From positions 1 to 35,847 of the IMG/VR virus record IMGVR_UViG_3300037584_001641: a stretch of 35,847 bases of DNA; one strand, 5' to 3'. Every line of letters begins with the position of its first letter. Within the stretch, counting starts at the first letter, position 1. The notes under the pieces were generated by a model that did no database searches, was not told the DNA's origin, and worked only from the letters and a program-made list of their open reading frames with translations. This DNA is from a virus. Position numbers and translations under genes: made by a program. Below, one piece after another: positions 8,697 through 18,269 of the stretch.

Positions 8697-11218
8697 TGGC
8701 AGATATAAAAAGAATATCTAAATGTTTTCAAGAAGTTAAAAGATTAACTGGTGATCTTATATCTGATGAACAAATTAATGAAATTTTAGATGAAGCTAAA
8801 ATAAAAATTAATGAAAGTAAGTTTGAGAAAGCACAAATAAAAACAGACGAAATTTTAGCAAAAGAAATTATAGATAAATTTGAATACGAACAAGCATTAA
8901 AAAAAAGAAACTTAGCCGACAACAACATGAAGGCTATAGATATTTATCAAAAAATAATAGATGCCGTAGATTTATCTGCTGCGTCTGGAGTTAAATTTAG
9001 ATTAACACCAGAAGAAGGTGTTTTATCAATATTAGTAGGTGGTCAAAAATTTTCTAAAATTGCTAGAGACTCTATTGGATCAAGACAAGTTGCTTCAGAA
9101 GAAATGTACATAACTAAATTTTTTAAATTAATTAATGACATATCACCTACTGCTTGGGATTCTCTTACTTCTGGTAAAATGGATTTGGAAATTATGGATG
9201 AAATAAAAGGTTTAGTTTCTGGTAATGCAGAAGCTGCACAAATTGCAAAAGTTTTAGTAGAAATACAAGCAGATTTAAGAACTCAATTAAATGATTTAGG
9301 AGCAAACATAGGTGAAATAGATGATTGGATTACAAGAATGTTTCACGATACAGAAAAAATGGCTAGAGCTGCAAATGGTTCTAAATTAATTGGAGATCAT
9401 AGAGTTGCATGGAGAGAATATATAAAACCAAGATTAGATTTAAAAAGAACTTTTCCAAATGTAAATGACCCTAAAGAAATAGATAAAATATTAGATGGTG
9501 TTTTTGATAGTTTAATGTCTGGCGATCATACAAAACACGATGGTGCAGGAAGTGTTTTTGGAACAAAAAATGTAACAAATAGATTGAATGCATCAAGAGT
9601 TTTACATTTTAAAAATTCTGCTAGTAGACAAGAATATAGTGTTAAGTTTGGACAACCTTCTTTAAAAGAAAATGTTTTAGGTGTTATAACTACTAGCACA
9701 AGAAACATTGCATTAATGCAAACACTTGGAACTAACCCTAAAGATACTTTAGAAAAAGTTTTAGTTTTATTAAGAAAAAAATACAGAAATGAAGATCCTA
9801 AACAAGTTAGTAAATTAATGTTTAAAAATTTTGAAAATGAATTTAAAGAAATAGATGGAAGTATTAATGGTATTGCAAATGATATTTTAGCAAAAGTAGG
9901 TATGGTTGTTAGATCAACAGGAGCAATGGCAAGACTAGGTATGACACCTATTACTTCTTTTGGTGACTTACCTCAATACATGGGTAGTACAAACTTTCAA
10001 GGTAGAGGATTATTAACTGGTTTATTTGAAGCATTAACAGGATTGTTTAATGCAAACGATAGAGCTGCAATGGAAGTATTACAAGTAGTAAGTAACTCTT
10101 ATTCTGCTACGGCTTATAGAGGAAATGTATATGCTGCAGGTAATGATAGTTGGGGTAAAATGGGTGAACTACAGAATACATTTTTTAAATGGAACTCATT
10201 AAATGGTTGGGTGTCAAGATTAAAAAGTTCAATGATATTAGGATTGTCTAGACATTATGGAATGCAGACTAGCACAAAATTTTCAGATCTAGATTTAAGA
10301 GAAAGAAATTTTTTAACTTTATATGGTATTGATGAAGGTAAATGGGATATGCTTCGTTCAATTGAAACTTTGGCAGTTGACAATAAAAGATATTTAACTG
10401 CAGAAGGTGTCAATGAAATAGCAGATGAAGTTATTATTAATTATGTTGGTAGAAAATTATCTCAAAGAGAAATAAGAAATTTTAAAAAAGATTTAGAATT
10501 AACCTGGAGAAATGTTTTAGTAGATCAAGGTATGCATGGATCTCCAGAACCAGATGCTGCAACTAGAGCAATCATGAACCAGGGTCTAGAAAAAGGTACT
10601 CCAATGGGAGAGACTATTAGATTTGTTATGCAGTTTAAAGGGTTCCCTATCAGTATGTGGAAAAAAATTATTGGTAGAGAATTATATTCTTACGGAGCAG
10701 ATGAGGGTAATTTACCAATGTTAAAAGGTTTAACAAGTCTAGTAATTATGGGTACTATGTTTGGTTATATAGCTATGACAACTAAAGATATGATTAGAGG
10801 TAGATCACCTAGAGATCCTAAGAAAAAAGGTGTTATTTTACAATCCTTTGCTCAAGGTGGAGGTGGTGGTATTTATGGTGATTTCTTAATTAGTGAAATA
10901 CAAAATGAATATGGAAATGGTATATTTGAAACTGCTCTTGGACCAACTGCAGGAGACATAAAAAAATTTTTTGATATGGTTCAAGCTATGAATGAACCTA
11001 AAAAAGCAGGTAAAAAATTTTACGAATTAGTTGAAGGTCATACACCTTTTTTAAATTTGTATTACACTAAAGCAGCATACGATTATTTAATTGGCTATCA
11101 AATTAAAGAGTTTTTAGATCCTGGATACTGGGAGAGAATGAAAGCAAATCATAGTGAAAAAAGAGGTCAAACATATTACATGAAACCAGGTTCGATAGTG
11201 CCAGAATTTAACCAATAA
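8696..11218 (+). CDS. Internal virion (ejection) protein, C-terminal part of a gp16-like pair
   Basis: At 840 residues it is helical and rich in Lys, Asn and Asp, with recognisable large-core-protein landmarks: MFHDTEKMARAA near residue 215, a glycine/threonine-rich turn around MARLGMTPITSFGDLPQYMG (about 410-430), a hydrophobic segment SLVIMGTMFGYIAMTTKDMI (about 680-700), and an aromatic end. Such proteins leave the capsid with the DNA and line the channel through the cell wall. It is linked to the preceding gene by TAATG, so equimolar production is likely. The split from its upstream partner looks natural, since both halves are intact. Confidence 0.65.
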   Translation: MADIKRISKCFQEVKRLTGDLISDEQINEILDEAKIKINESKFEKAQIKTDEILAKEIIDKFEYEQALKKRNLADNNMKAIDIYQKIIDAVDLSAASGVKFRLTPEEGVLSILVGGQKFSKIARDSIGSRQVASEEMYITKFFKLINDISPTAWDSLTSGKMDLEIMDEIKGLVSGNAEAAQIAKVLVEIQADLRTQLNDLGANIGEIDDWITRMFHDTEKMARAANGSKLIGDHRVAWREYIKPRLDLKRTFPNVNDPKEIDKILDGVFDSLMSGDHTKHDGAGSVFGTKNVTNRLNASRVLHFKNSASRQEYSVKFGQPSLKENVLGVITTSTRNIALMQTLGTNPKDTLEKVLVLLRKKYRNEDPKQVSKLMFKNFENEFKEIDGSINGIANDILAKVGMVVRSTGAMARLGMTPITSFGDLPQYMGSTNFQGRGLLTGLFEALTGLFNANDRAAMEVLQVVSNSYSATAYRGNVYAAGNDSWGKMGELQNTFFKWNSLNGWVSRLKSSMILGLSRHYGMQTSTKFSDLDLRERNFLTLYGIDEGKWDMLRSIETLAVDNKRYLTAEGVNEIADEVIINYVGRKLSQREIRNFKKDLELTWRNVLVDQGMHGSPEPDAATRAIMNQGLEKGTPMGETIRFVMQFKGFPISMWKKIIGRELYSYGADEGNLPMLKGLTSLVIMGTMFGYIAMTTKDMIRGRSPRDPKKKGVILQSFAQGGGGGIYGDFLISEIQNEYGNGIFETALGPTAGDIKKFFDMVQAMNEPKKAGKKFYELVEGHTPFLNLYYTKAAYDYLIGYQIKEFLDPGYWERMKANHSEKRGQTYYMKPGSIVPEFNQ

Positions 11219-11230
11219 AGAGTAGAAATA

Positions 11231-11299
11231 ATGATTAAAAGAGAATATAAACAAGAATATTTATTTACAAAACCATCAACATTGTTTAAAGGTTTTTAG
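11231..11299 (+). CDS. Micro-ORF of 22 codons filling the gap before the tail fibre
   Basis: ATG at 11231 runs to TAG at 11297-11299 and encodes a basic, aromatic peptide ending in TLFKGF. It occupies nearly the whole 84-base gap between the ejection protein and the tail fibre in an otherwise gap-free operon. The fibre's ribosome site (AAAGG) lies inside it. It may be a real micropeptide, a leader that couples translation to the fibre gene, or chance. Confidence 0.3.
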   Translation: MIKREYKQEYLFTKPSTLFKGF

Positions 11300-11302
11300 C
11301 AT

Positions 11303-13906
11303 ATGACAATATCATCGACTACAGTAAAAAATTCATATTCTGGAAATGGTAGTTTAGCTACATTTAACTATACATTTAAAATTTTTGCAAACACAGATTT
11401 ACAAGTTATTATAAGATCTTCAACTGCAACAGAAACAGTTAAAACTTTAACAACTCATTATACAGTTACAGGAGCAGGAAATGCTAATGGTGGAACTGTA
11501 GTTTTTACAAGTGGTAATATACCAGCTAATGGAGAAACTGTTGTTATAAGAAGAGCAATTCCACAAACTCAAGCAATTGATTATATTGCTAATGATCCTT
11601 TTCCTGCAGAAAGTCATGAAGAAGGATTAGATCGTGCAACAATGGCAGTACAACAACTGCAAGAAGAAGTTAATAGATCTATAAAATTATCAAGAACAAA
11701 TACAATGAACTCTACAGAGTTTTCTATTGGCTCAACTGATAGAGCAGGAAAAATTTTTGGTTTTGATAGTAATGGTGAACTTGTTGTATCGCAAGAGTTA
11801 GGTACATTTAAAGGTAATTGGTCTGCAGGTACAACTTATGCTGCTAGAGATATAGTTAAAGACACAAGCACAAATAATATTTTTTTAGCAAACACAGGTC
11901 ATACTTCTTCTGGAAGTCAACCTTTAACTACGAATACAGATAGTGCTAAATGGGATTTATTAGTAGACGCAGCTAGTGCTACAAGTGCTTCTTCAACGGC
12001 AACAGCACAAGCTACAATAGCTACTACAAAAGCAGGTGAAGCATCAACTAGCGCATCAACAGCTCTATCTCATAAGAACGATGCTGAAACTGCAAAGACG
12101 GCAGCAGAAACTGCACAAACTGCATCTGAAACTGCAAGGAACGCAGCACAAACTGCTCAAGCAGCAGCAGAAACTGCTTTAGATACTTTTGATGATAGAT
12201 TTTTAGGTGCTAAGTCTAGTGATCCTTCAGTTGATAATGATGGAAATGCTTTAGTTGATGGTGCATTATATTTTGACACAGCTAATGATGTAATGAAAGT
12301 TTATGATTTGAGTAATACTCAATGGAGACAACTTGCATTAACTGGAACTAATCAAACAAATGTAAACACAGTTGCTGGACAAATTTCTCCAACAAATAAT
12401 ATTGCAACACTAGCTGGTTTAAATACTCAAATATCAAATTTAGGTGGATTAACAACAGAGATTACAAATCTTAATAATATAAGAACAGATATTTCTGGAG
12501 TCAACTCAATTGCAGCAAATGTAACTGCAGTTAAAAATAATGAAACAAATATTAATAGCGTACATAATAATAGTGCAAACATTAATACACTTGCAGGAAT
12601 TTCTGGATTATCAACTTTAGCATCAAACAATGCTAATATAACAACTGCTGTAAATAATTTAAGTTCAATAAATAATTTTGCAGAAGTTTATAGAATTGCT
12701 TCATCAGCTCCAACTTCAAGTCTTAATATTGGTGATCTTTATTTTGACACAACGGCTAATGAATTAAAAGTTTACAAATCGTCTGGTTGGAGTGCAGCTG
12801 GTTCTACAGTAAACGGAACATCGCAAAGATTTACTTATAATATTACAAGTGCAGTTTCTTCTGTATCTGGAACGGATGCAAACGGAAATACTTTAGCATA
12901 TGACGCAGGATTTGCTGACGTTTATGTTAATGGGGTTCGTATGTCTAGCGCAGATATTACAATTACTTCTGGTACTTCAGTTGTATTTGCTTCTGCTTTA
13001 TCAAATGGTGATGTAGTTGATGTTGTTGCTTATGGAACATTTAATGTTGCTTCTATTAATGCATCTAACATAACTGCAGGAACTATTAATAATGACAGAT
13101 TACCTTCACCAACATTAGTTGTAAAAGGTGATGGTTCAAGTGCAGAAGGTCAAATACAATTAAATTGTGCGCAAAATTCTCATGGTGTAAAAATTAAATC
13201 ACCTGCTCACTCTGCAGGTCAATCATACACTTTAATATTACCAACTTCAGTTGGATCAAGTGGTCAAGTTCTTGCAAGTAATGGTTCTAACACAAATCAA
13301 TTATCTTGGGTTGACGCAGTAGAAGCAAAACCAACAGTAGCAAACGTATCTCAAACTATTGCTCCTGCAACTGCTACAACAATTAGTATTACAGGAACAG
13401 GATTTGTTTCTATACCTCAAGTAGAGTTTGTAAAAACAGACGGATCAGTAACTGTAGCTAATACAGTTTCATTTACAAACGCAACAACACTTTCAGTTAA
13501 TGTAACTTTAGCAAGTGGCAATTATTTTGTTAGAGTAGAAAATCCAGATGGTAACGCAGGAAGAAGCACAAACAATATTTTAACTGCGTCTACTGCTCCA
13601 TCATTTACTACTGCAGCAGGTTCACTTGGAACTTTTGCAGGAAACTTTTCTGGAACATTATTTACATTACAAGGTTCTTCAGACAGTGCAATTACATTTG
13701 CAGAAACAACTTCTAATTTAAGTGGTGCTAATGTAACACTTTCTTCTGCAGGAGTATTGGCAACAACTGATTTTGGTGGTAGTAGTACAACACCAACGCA
13801 ATATAATTTTAATGTTAGAATTACAGATGCTGAAGGTCAAACTGCAGACAGAAGTTTTAGTATTACTTCTAGCTTCGGTGCAACAGGTGGAGGACAATTC
13901 AACTAA
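11303..13906 (+). CDS. Tail fibre with T7-type N-terminal anchor and Ig-like distal domains
   Basis: In this 867-residue protein, residues 1-150 match the T7 tail-fibre anchor that docks on the tubular proteins: TFNYTFKIF, then a TVVIRRAIPQTQ-type segment and ESHEEGLDRATMAVQQLQEE. A chitin-binding-like module follows (about 172-215, GNWSAGTTYAARDIV). Then comes an Ala/Thr/Glu coiled coil (about 225-295), an Asn-rich repeat zone (about 350-455), and two copies of an LYFDT...KVY...W motif. The last 190 residues look like an IPT/TIG Ig-like domain followed by a cadherin-like one. It recognises the host surface, and the modular end suggests frequent exchange. The gene is coupled by TAATG to the next adhesin. 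Confidence 0.85.
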   Translation: MTISSTTVKNSYSGNGSLATFNYTFKIFANTDLQVIIRSSTATETVKTLTTHYTVTGAGNANGGTVVFTSGNIPANGETVVIRRAIPQTQAIDYIANDPFPAESHEEGLDRATMAVQQLQEEVNRSIKLSRTNTMNSTEFSIGSTDRAGKIFGFDSNGELVVSQELGTFKGNWSAGTTYAARDIVKDTSTNNIFLANTGHTSSGSQPLTTNTDSAKWDLLVDAASATSASSTATAQATIATTKAGEASTSASTALSHKNDAETAKTAAETAQTASETARNAAQTAQAAAETALDTFDDRFLGAKSSDPSVDNDGNALVDGALYFDTANDVMKVYDLSNTQWRQLALTGTNQTNVNTVAGQISPTNNIATLAGLNTQISNLGGLTTEITNLNNIRTDISGVNSIAANVTAVKNNETNINSVHNNSANINTLAGISGLSTLASNNANITTAVNNLSSINNFAEVYRIASSAPTSSLNIGDLYFDTTANELKVYKSSGWSAAGSTVNGTSQRFTYNITSAVSSVSGTDANGNTLAYDAGFADVYVNGVRMSSADITITSGTSVVFASALSNGDVVDVVAYGTFNVASINASNITAGTINNDRLPSPTLVVKGDGSSAEGQIQLNCAQNSHGVKIKSPAHSAGQSYTLILPTSVGSSGQVLASNGSNTNQLSWVDAVEAKPTVANVSQTIAPATATTISITGTGFVSIPQVEFVKTDGSVTVANTVSFTNATTLSVNVTLASGNYFVRVENPDGNAGRSTNNILTASTAPSFTTAAGSLGTFAGNFSGTLFTLQGSSDSAITFAETTSNLSGANVTLSSAGVLATTDFGGSSTTPTQYNFNVRITDAEGQTADRSFSITSSFGATGGGQFN

Positions 13907-15273
13907 TGGCTAATACATATATAAAAAGAGATTTATCAGTTTCAGAAACGATATACAAATGGACATGGTCAGCTTGGGTAAAAAGGTCAGGTAGTTTTGG
14001 TAGTGTTAATACACTTTTTAAAAGCAGACAAGATGGTAATAATTGGGTTCAAGTTTATTTTGGTGATGGTGGTCATGCAGATGAATTACTTGTAGCTGGT
14101 TATAAAAATGGTGGTTATCATTATGCTTATTCAACATCTAGAAAATTTAGAGATGTAAATGCTTGGTATCATATTGTTGTAAATGTAGACAGTTCACAAT
14201 CAACAGCAGGAGATAGAGTAAGAATATATGTAAATGGAGAAAGAGAAACTTCTTTTGCGACATCAACAAATAATTTAAGTAATGGCGATAGTTTAATTTT
14301 TAATACATCAGATAGTGGAACTGGTCATACCATTGGTTCATGGAACACAACTGCTTATTTTAATGGTCTTATGTCTCATGTGCATTATTCTTCTGGTTAT
14401 TCCTATGCACCTACAGTTTTTGGTTCAACAGATAGTACAACTGGAGAATGGAAAATAAATACCTCTCCTAGTTTTACATTAGGTGGAAATGGATACACAA
14501 TTTTAAAAGATGGAAACACAATTACAGACCAGTCATCTAACAGTAATGATTTTACTTTAGGTGGTGGTACACTTTCAAAAACAGAAGATTGTCCAAGTAA
14601 TGTTTTTTGTACAATAAATCCATTAGATAATTATTATGCCAATTCTACAATGACACATGGTAATACTAGAATAACTACAGCAAATTCAAATAGAAGTTAT
14701 AATACAGGAACTTTAGGTGCATCATCTGGAAAATATTATTGGGAAGTAAAAGCTGTATCTAATGTAGGTTCTTCAAATGGTTGTTATTTTGGTATTGCTT
14801 CAACAAATCCAACTAATGATGGAGTTTCAACTGCAGCATCTTTAGGAACTAAACAATATGATTATGGCTATCTTTCTTATGATGGAAAAATTCTTAGTAA
14901 TAACTCATATAGTAATTATGGAAATTCTTATACTGATAATGACATAATAGGTGTTGCTATGGATTTAGATAATAACAAATTATATTTTTCTAAAAATGGT
15001 ACTTGGCAAAATAGTGGAGATCCTACAAGTGGTTCAACAGGTACAGGTGCTATTTCTATTCAAGATCCAAGTGGAACAGTCAATGGTGTTTATACACCTG
15101 GATTAGGAGATTGGTGGGTTAATGGCTTTACAGTAAGTTTTAATTTTGGCAATGGATATTTTGGTGGTACAGCAGTATCTAGTGCAGGAACTAATGCTAG
15201 TAATTTGGGGATATTTGAGTATGATGTGCCAACAGGCTACACAGCTCTTTGTACAAAAGGATTAAACGAATAA
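13906..15273 (+). CDS. LamG plus SPRY domain adhesin (tail-associated)
   Basis: At 455 residues, the first 170 have the concanavalin/LamG signature: an aromatic WTWSAWVKRS opening, a VNAWYHIVVNVD strand, VRIYVNGERE, and a FNGLMSHVHY closing strand. From about residue 260, KYYWEVKAV, YFGIAS, a YGYLSYDGK segment, IIGVAMDLDNNKLYFSKNGTW and a final FNFGN give a textbook SPRY/B30.2 series. Such proteins are common behind tail-fibre genes in marine phages and probably bind glycans or host proteins on the tip. Coupling to the fibre gene supports a tail-tip role. Confidence 0.8.
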   Translation: MANTYIKRDLSVSETIYKWTWSAWVKRSGSFGSVNTLFKSRQDGNNWVQVYFGDGGHADELLVAGYKNGGYHYAYSTSRKFRDVNAWYHIVVNVDSSQSTAGDRVRIYVNGERETSFATSTNNLSNGDSLIFNTSDSGTGHTIGSWNTTAYFNGLMSHVHYSSGYSYAPTVFGSTDSTTGEWKINTSPSFTLGGNGYTILKDGNTITDQSSNSNDFTLGGGTLSKTEDCPSNVFCTINPLDNYYANSTMTHGNTRITTANSNRSYNTGTLGASSGKYYWEVKAVSNVGSSNGCYFGIASTNPTNDGVSTAASLGTKQYDYGYLSYDGKILSNNSYSNYGNSYTDNDIIGVAMDLDNNKLYFSKNGTWQNSGDPTSGSTGTGAISIQDPSGTVNGVYTPGLGDWWVNGFTVSFNFGNGYFGGTAVSSAGTNASNLGIFEYDVPTGYTALCTKGLNE

Positions 15274-15274
15274 T

Positions 15275-16333
15275 ATGGCTTATACTACAATTAATAAATC
15301 TACAGAACATTTTAATACTAAAACTTGGACAGGTACAGGTGATTATACAACTGCTATTACAGGAGTAGGATTTCAACCAGATTGGGTTTGGGTTAAAAAT
15401 AGAGATGTAGGAGATGACCATATGCTTTTTGATGCTGTAAGAGGTGTCACAAAAAGATTATTTTCAAATGCTGATACTGCAGAAGGAACAGATGCACAAA
15501 CATTAACTTCATTTGATAGTGATGGTTTTACAACAGGAACTAGCAGAGCAACTGGTGGAGATAGTGGAAATAAAATGGTTGCATGGAACTGGAAAGCAGG
15601 TGGTGCAGGTTCAGCTAATACAGCAGGAAATACAAACTCTACTGTAAGTGTCAATACTACAGCAGGGTTTTCAATAGTCAAATGGACAGGTACAGGAAGT
15701 GCTACAACAGTTGGACATGGATTAGGTGTTGCTCCAACATGGATTATTGTTAAAAATTTAGCAGATGCTAATGATTGGTTTGTTTATACAAAAGCTATAG
15801 GATATTCTATGTCAAACCCAGACCCAGAAACAGATTATCTTAAATTAAATCAAATTAATGGCAGAGCAGATGACGCTAATGCTTGGAATGATACAGCACC
15901 AACAAATCAAGTATTTAGTGTTGGTAGTGCTTCAAATGTAAATGGAAGTTCTGACCCTATGATAGCTTATTGTTTTACAGATAAAACAGGATATTGTAAA
16001 GTTGGTTCTTATTATGGTAATGGTAATGCTAATGGAACATTTATTTACACTGGATTTAAACCTGCGTTTGTTATTACTAAAAAAACAAGTGGTAATGATG
16101 AATGGAATATAAATGATACTACTAGAGATTCTTATGGTAATCCTTTAGATGCAAATTTACTTGCAAATACAAGTGCCGCTGAAACAGACCATGATAGATT
16201 TGATGCAGTTTCAAATGGGTTTAAAATGCGTACAGATAGTGGTCAATATAATGCAAGTGGTTCAACATACATCTACATGGCATTTGGTCAATCATTAGTA
16301 GGTTCAAACAACGTACCATGTACAGCTAGGTAA
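15275..16333 (+). CDS. Repetitive virion surface protein (DUF7483-like)
   Basis: This 352-residue protein is built from three related units. Each has a Trp- and Gly-rich strand followed by a P-x-[WF]-[VI]-x-[VI]-K segment and then a Trp/Asp stretch. The units lie near residues 15-55 (TKTWTGTGDYT then PDWVWVKN), 130-175 (VKWTGTGSATT then PTWIIVKN) and 245-285 (IYTGFKP then FVITKKT). Proteins of this look are widespread in marine phages and sit among tail-tip genes. Function beyond surface contact is unknown. It begins one base after the LamG/SPRY gene stop and is followed one base later by a small tail gene. Confidence 0.7.
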   Translation: MAYTTINKSTEHFNTKTWTGTGDYTTAITGVGFQPDWVWVKNRDVGDDHMLFDAVRGVTKRLFSNADTAEGTDAQTLTSFDSDGFTTGTSRATGGDSGNKMVAWNWKAGGAGSANTAGNTNSTVSVNTTAGFSIVKWTGTGSATTVGHGLGVAPTWIIVKNLADANDWFVYTKAIGYSMSNPDPETDYLKLNQINGRADDANAWNDTAPTNQVFSVGSASNVNGSSDPMIAYCFTDKTGYCKVGSYYGNGNANGTFIYTGFKPAFVITKKTSGNDEWNINDTTRDSYGNPLDANLLANTSAAETDHDRFDAVSNGFKMRTDSGQYNASGSTYIYMAFGQSLVGSNNVPCTAR

Positions 16334-16334
16334 T

Positions 16335-16559
16335 ATGACAAGAGCAAGAGAAATTTCAAACATACTAGGTAACTTAGATAGTACAGAGGTTTATGGTTTT
16401 AACAAAAATGTTAGTGGTCAATTGATAGTGACTACTACAAACAGTGGTGCAGACAATATAAATGAAAGCACATATGCTGCATTTGATCAAGTATTATTAG
16501 CTTCTGGTGGCTATACTTTTAGCATAAATAATGATGGAAATTTAATTGCAACAATTTAA
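16335..16559 (+). CDS. Small tail-tip associated protein
   Basis: At 74 residues it begins TRAREISNILGNLDS, an opening seen in several marine phage fibre genes, and ends in a short beta-like region (GGYTFSINNDGNLIATI). It is probably a separately encoded piece of a fibre or an accessory of the surrounding adhesins. It has no cysteine, signal or membrane segment. Placement within the adhesin cluster is the main evidence. Confidence 0.6.
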   Translation: MTRAREISNILGNLDSTEVYGFNKNVSGQLIVTTTNSGADNINESTYAAFDQVLLASGGYTFSINNDGNLIATI

Positions 16560-16581
16560 AAATTAGTATAAGGAGAAACAT

Positions 16582-17442
16582 ATGGCTACAATTAATTTAG
16601 GTTCTATAAAATTTAACTGGCGAGGTGCATACAATGCAGGTACTGCATATGCTATAGATGATGTTGTTTCATACAATGGTTCATCATATATTGCAAAAAC
16701 AGCAACAACAGGAAACCTTCCAACTGTTACAGCTAACTGGGATATAATGAGTTCAGCAGGTACTAATGGAACAGACTTAACAACTACATTAACGACACAA
16801 GGCGATATACTTTACAGAGATGGTTCTGGTCTTGCACGATTAGGATATGGAACTACTGGAAAAGTATTAACTACAAAAGGTAGTGGACAAAATCCTACTT
16901 GGGAAACACCATCTGGTGGAATAATTCAATATAAAAATGCTTTGATGACAAGCTCAGTAACAATTAATTATTCTGATGGAAGATATAGAATAACAGCATT
17001 AGATGTGACTTTAGACACAGCTCCTACAACTGGAAATTCTTTATTAATACTAGGAAATATTGCTTATGGTAAAAATAATGGCGACCCAGGTTGTGCTATG
17101 AGATGGGAATATTCAACAGACAACTCATCTTGGTCAAGCAGAGATAGATACGATTTCTTTACTGGTGGTGCTCATGCTGGAACAGACGCAAATGGAAACT
17201 GGACACACTCTGGATCTTATATGTCTGATTGGCAAAGTGGTGCTGATACTGCTCACGCATCATTAAATACGATTGTGACAGCAGCAAATATTGGAAATGC
17301 TAGATATTTTAGAGTAACTGCTAGACAAACTGATAATTCAAACCACGAATTATGTTTTGGTAAAGGTCATGGATTAAACGCTAGTGATAGTTATGCAGCA
17401 TCATCAACTGGAAATTTAACAATAATAGAATTAGGAGCATAA
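16582..17442 (+). CDS. Tail fibre-like protein with N-terminal carbohydrate-binding-type module
   Basis: At 286 residues, residues 10-55 form a compact WRGAYNAGTAYAIDDVVSYNGSSYIA module of the same kind as the one in the tail fibre at 11303, matching chitin-binding-like modules. A phage-fibre linker follows (GDILYRDGSGLARLGYGTTGKVL, about 75-97). The C-terminal 170 residues are Trp, Ser and Asp rich (MRWEYSTDNSSWSSRDRY) and probably form a jelly-roll binding domain. It has its own strong AAGGAG site, spaced for independent initiation. Likely a second receptor-binding protein. Confidence 0.7.
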   Translation: MATINLGSIKFNWRGAYNAGTAYAIDDVVSYNGSSYIAKTATTGNLPTVTANWDIMSSAGTNGTDLTTTLTTQGDILYRDGSGLARLGYGTTGKVLTTKGSGQNPTWETPSGGIIQYKNALMTSSVTINYSDGRYRITALDVTLDTAPTTGNSLLILGNIAYGKNNGDPGCAMRWEYSTDNSSWSSRDRYDFFTGGAHAGTDANGNWTHSGSYMSDWQSGADTAHASLNTIVTAANIGNARYFRVTARQTDNSNHELCFGKGHGLNASDSYAASSTGNLTIIELGA

Positions 17443-17443
17443 C

Positions 17444-17818
17444 ATGGACAGTAATATAATTATAAAAGCATTAAGATACGCAAAAGATAGTCAAGGTTGG
17501 TCGCATAACTTTGCTGTTAAAGGTAATGAAATAAATGAAACTAATTATTCTGAAAGCATTGATTGGTTAAATGGTAAAGATAATGCTGGAGTATCTATTG
17601 TAGTAGATGAACCTCAAATATCTTGGTCTGAATTACAACCATTCATTACACAAGCAGAAGAATATTATACTTCTATTGCTCATCAAAAACCAAGAGCAAA
17701 AGCATATCCATCAATTAGAGATCAATTAGATATGATGTATCATGATCAAGTTAATGATACAACTACCTGGAAAGACGCAATAGCAAAAGTTAAAGCTGAT
17801 AATCCAAAATCAGAATAA
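17444..17818 (+). CDS. Tail protein/fibre assembly factor-like
   Basis: This 124-residue product has the C-terminal landmark YPSIRDQLDMMYHDQVNDTTTW followed by AIAKVKADNPK. The YPS-x-x-DQLDM-x-[YW]-HD motif is common in small proteins next to tail fibres of many phages. They are usually called tail assembly or fibre chaperone proteins, though the role is not firmly established. It starts one base after the fibre-like gene and is presumably co-translated. Confidence 0.7.
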   Translation: MDSNIIIKALRYAKDSQGWSHNFAVKGNEINETNYSESIDWLNGKDNAGVSIVVDEPQISWSELQPFITQAEEYYTSIAHQKPRAKAYPSIRDQLDMMYHDQVNDTTTWKDAIAKVKADNPKSE

Positions 17819-17824
17819 TTAATC

Positions 17825-18037
17825 ATGAAATTTGTATTGGCATATACCTTATGCTCTGCAATTACAGGCATGTGCAATACACCAACAATAACTCCAATGG
17901 AATTTTATAAATGGAGTGATTGTAATAAAGCAGGCGCACTCGCAACTGTAGAAGTTATAAATTATAATTCCGAAAGATTTGATGAAGAAATGTTATATGT
18001 TACTTATTTTTGTAACAAGGTAGGTGATGATGCCTAA
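17825..18037 (+). CDS. Small secreted-looking cysteine protein, unknown function
   Basis: At 70 residues it begins with a short hydrophobic run (KFVLAYTLCSAI, residues 2-13), possibly a weak signal or anchor. Its four cysteines (about 10, 17, 33 and 63) could pair outside the cytoplasm. I do not recognise the family. It overlaps the next gene's start by about eight bases and lies at the entry of the lysis region, so a role in envelope disruption is conceivable but unproven. Confidence 0.6.
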   Translation: MKFVLAYTLCSAITGMCNTPTITPMEFYKWSDCNKAGALATVEVINYNSERFDEEMLYVTYFCNKVGDDA

Positions 18038-18269
18038 AAAAAAGAAATCAGAAGATTTAGTACATGAGTCTCTTGGTCATCGTATTTCTAAGCATGAAGC
18101 AGTTTGTGCAGAAAGAATGAAAACTTTATTCAAAGCAATTGACGAGATGCGTAAAGATATTAAAGATTTAAGACAAGATATGAACAAAGGTAAAGGTGCA
18201 GTTCATGTATTAGTATTCTTGGCAGGCTTGATAGCAGCTATCATTGGCTTCTTTAAATGGAATGGCTAG
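18030..18269 (+). CDS. Coiled-coil protein with C-terminal membrane anchor (lysis region)
   Basis: About 79 residues. There are three possible starts in a row (GTG 18024, ATG 18027, ATG 18030). AAGGTAGG at 18017-18024 gives best spacing to the last two. The body (about 15-55) is a charged helix with RMKTLFKAIDEMRKDIKDLRQDM, likely a coiled coil. The end (about 60-77, VHVLVFLAGLIAAIIGFF) is one membrane span. Tail-anchored proteins of this plan are common in phage lysis cassettes. It could be a holin accessory or antiholin. The next gene starts inside its last codons. Confidence 0.65.
   Translation: MPKKKKSEDLVHESLGHRISKHEAVCAERMKTLFKAIDEMRKDIKDLRQDMNKGKGAVHVLVFLAGLIAAIIGFFKWNG

Noticed and set aside
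15373-15681. 102-codon - strand frame in the DUF7483-like gene
   Set aside because: Antisense shadow in a repetitive protein gene, without ribosome site.
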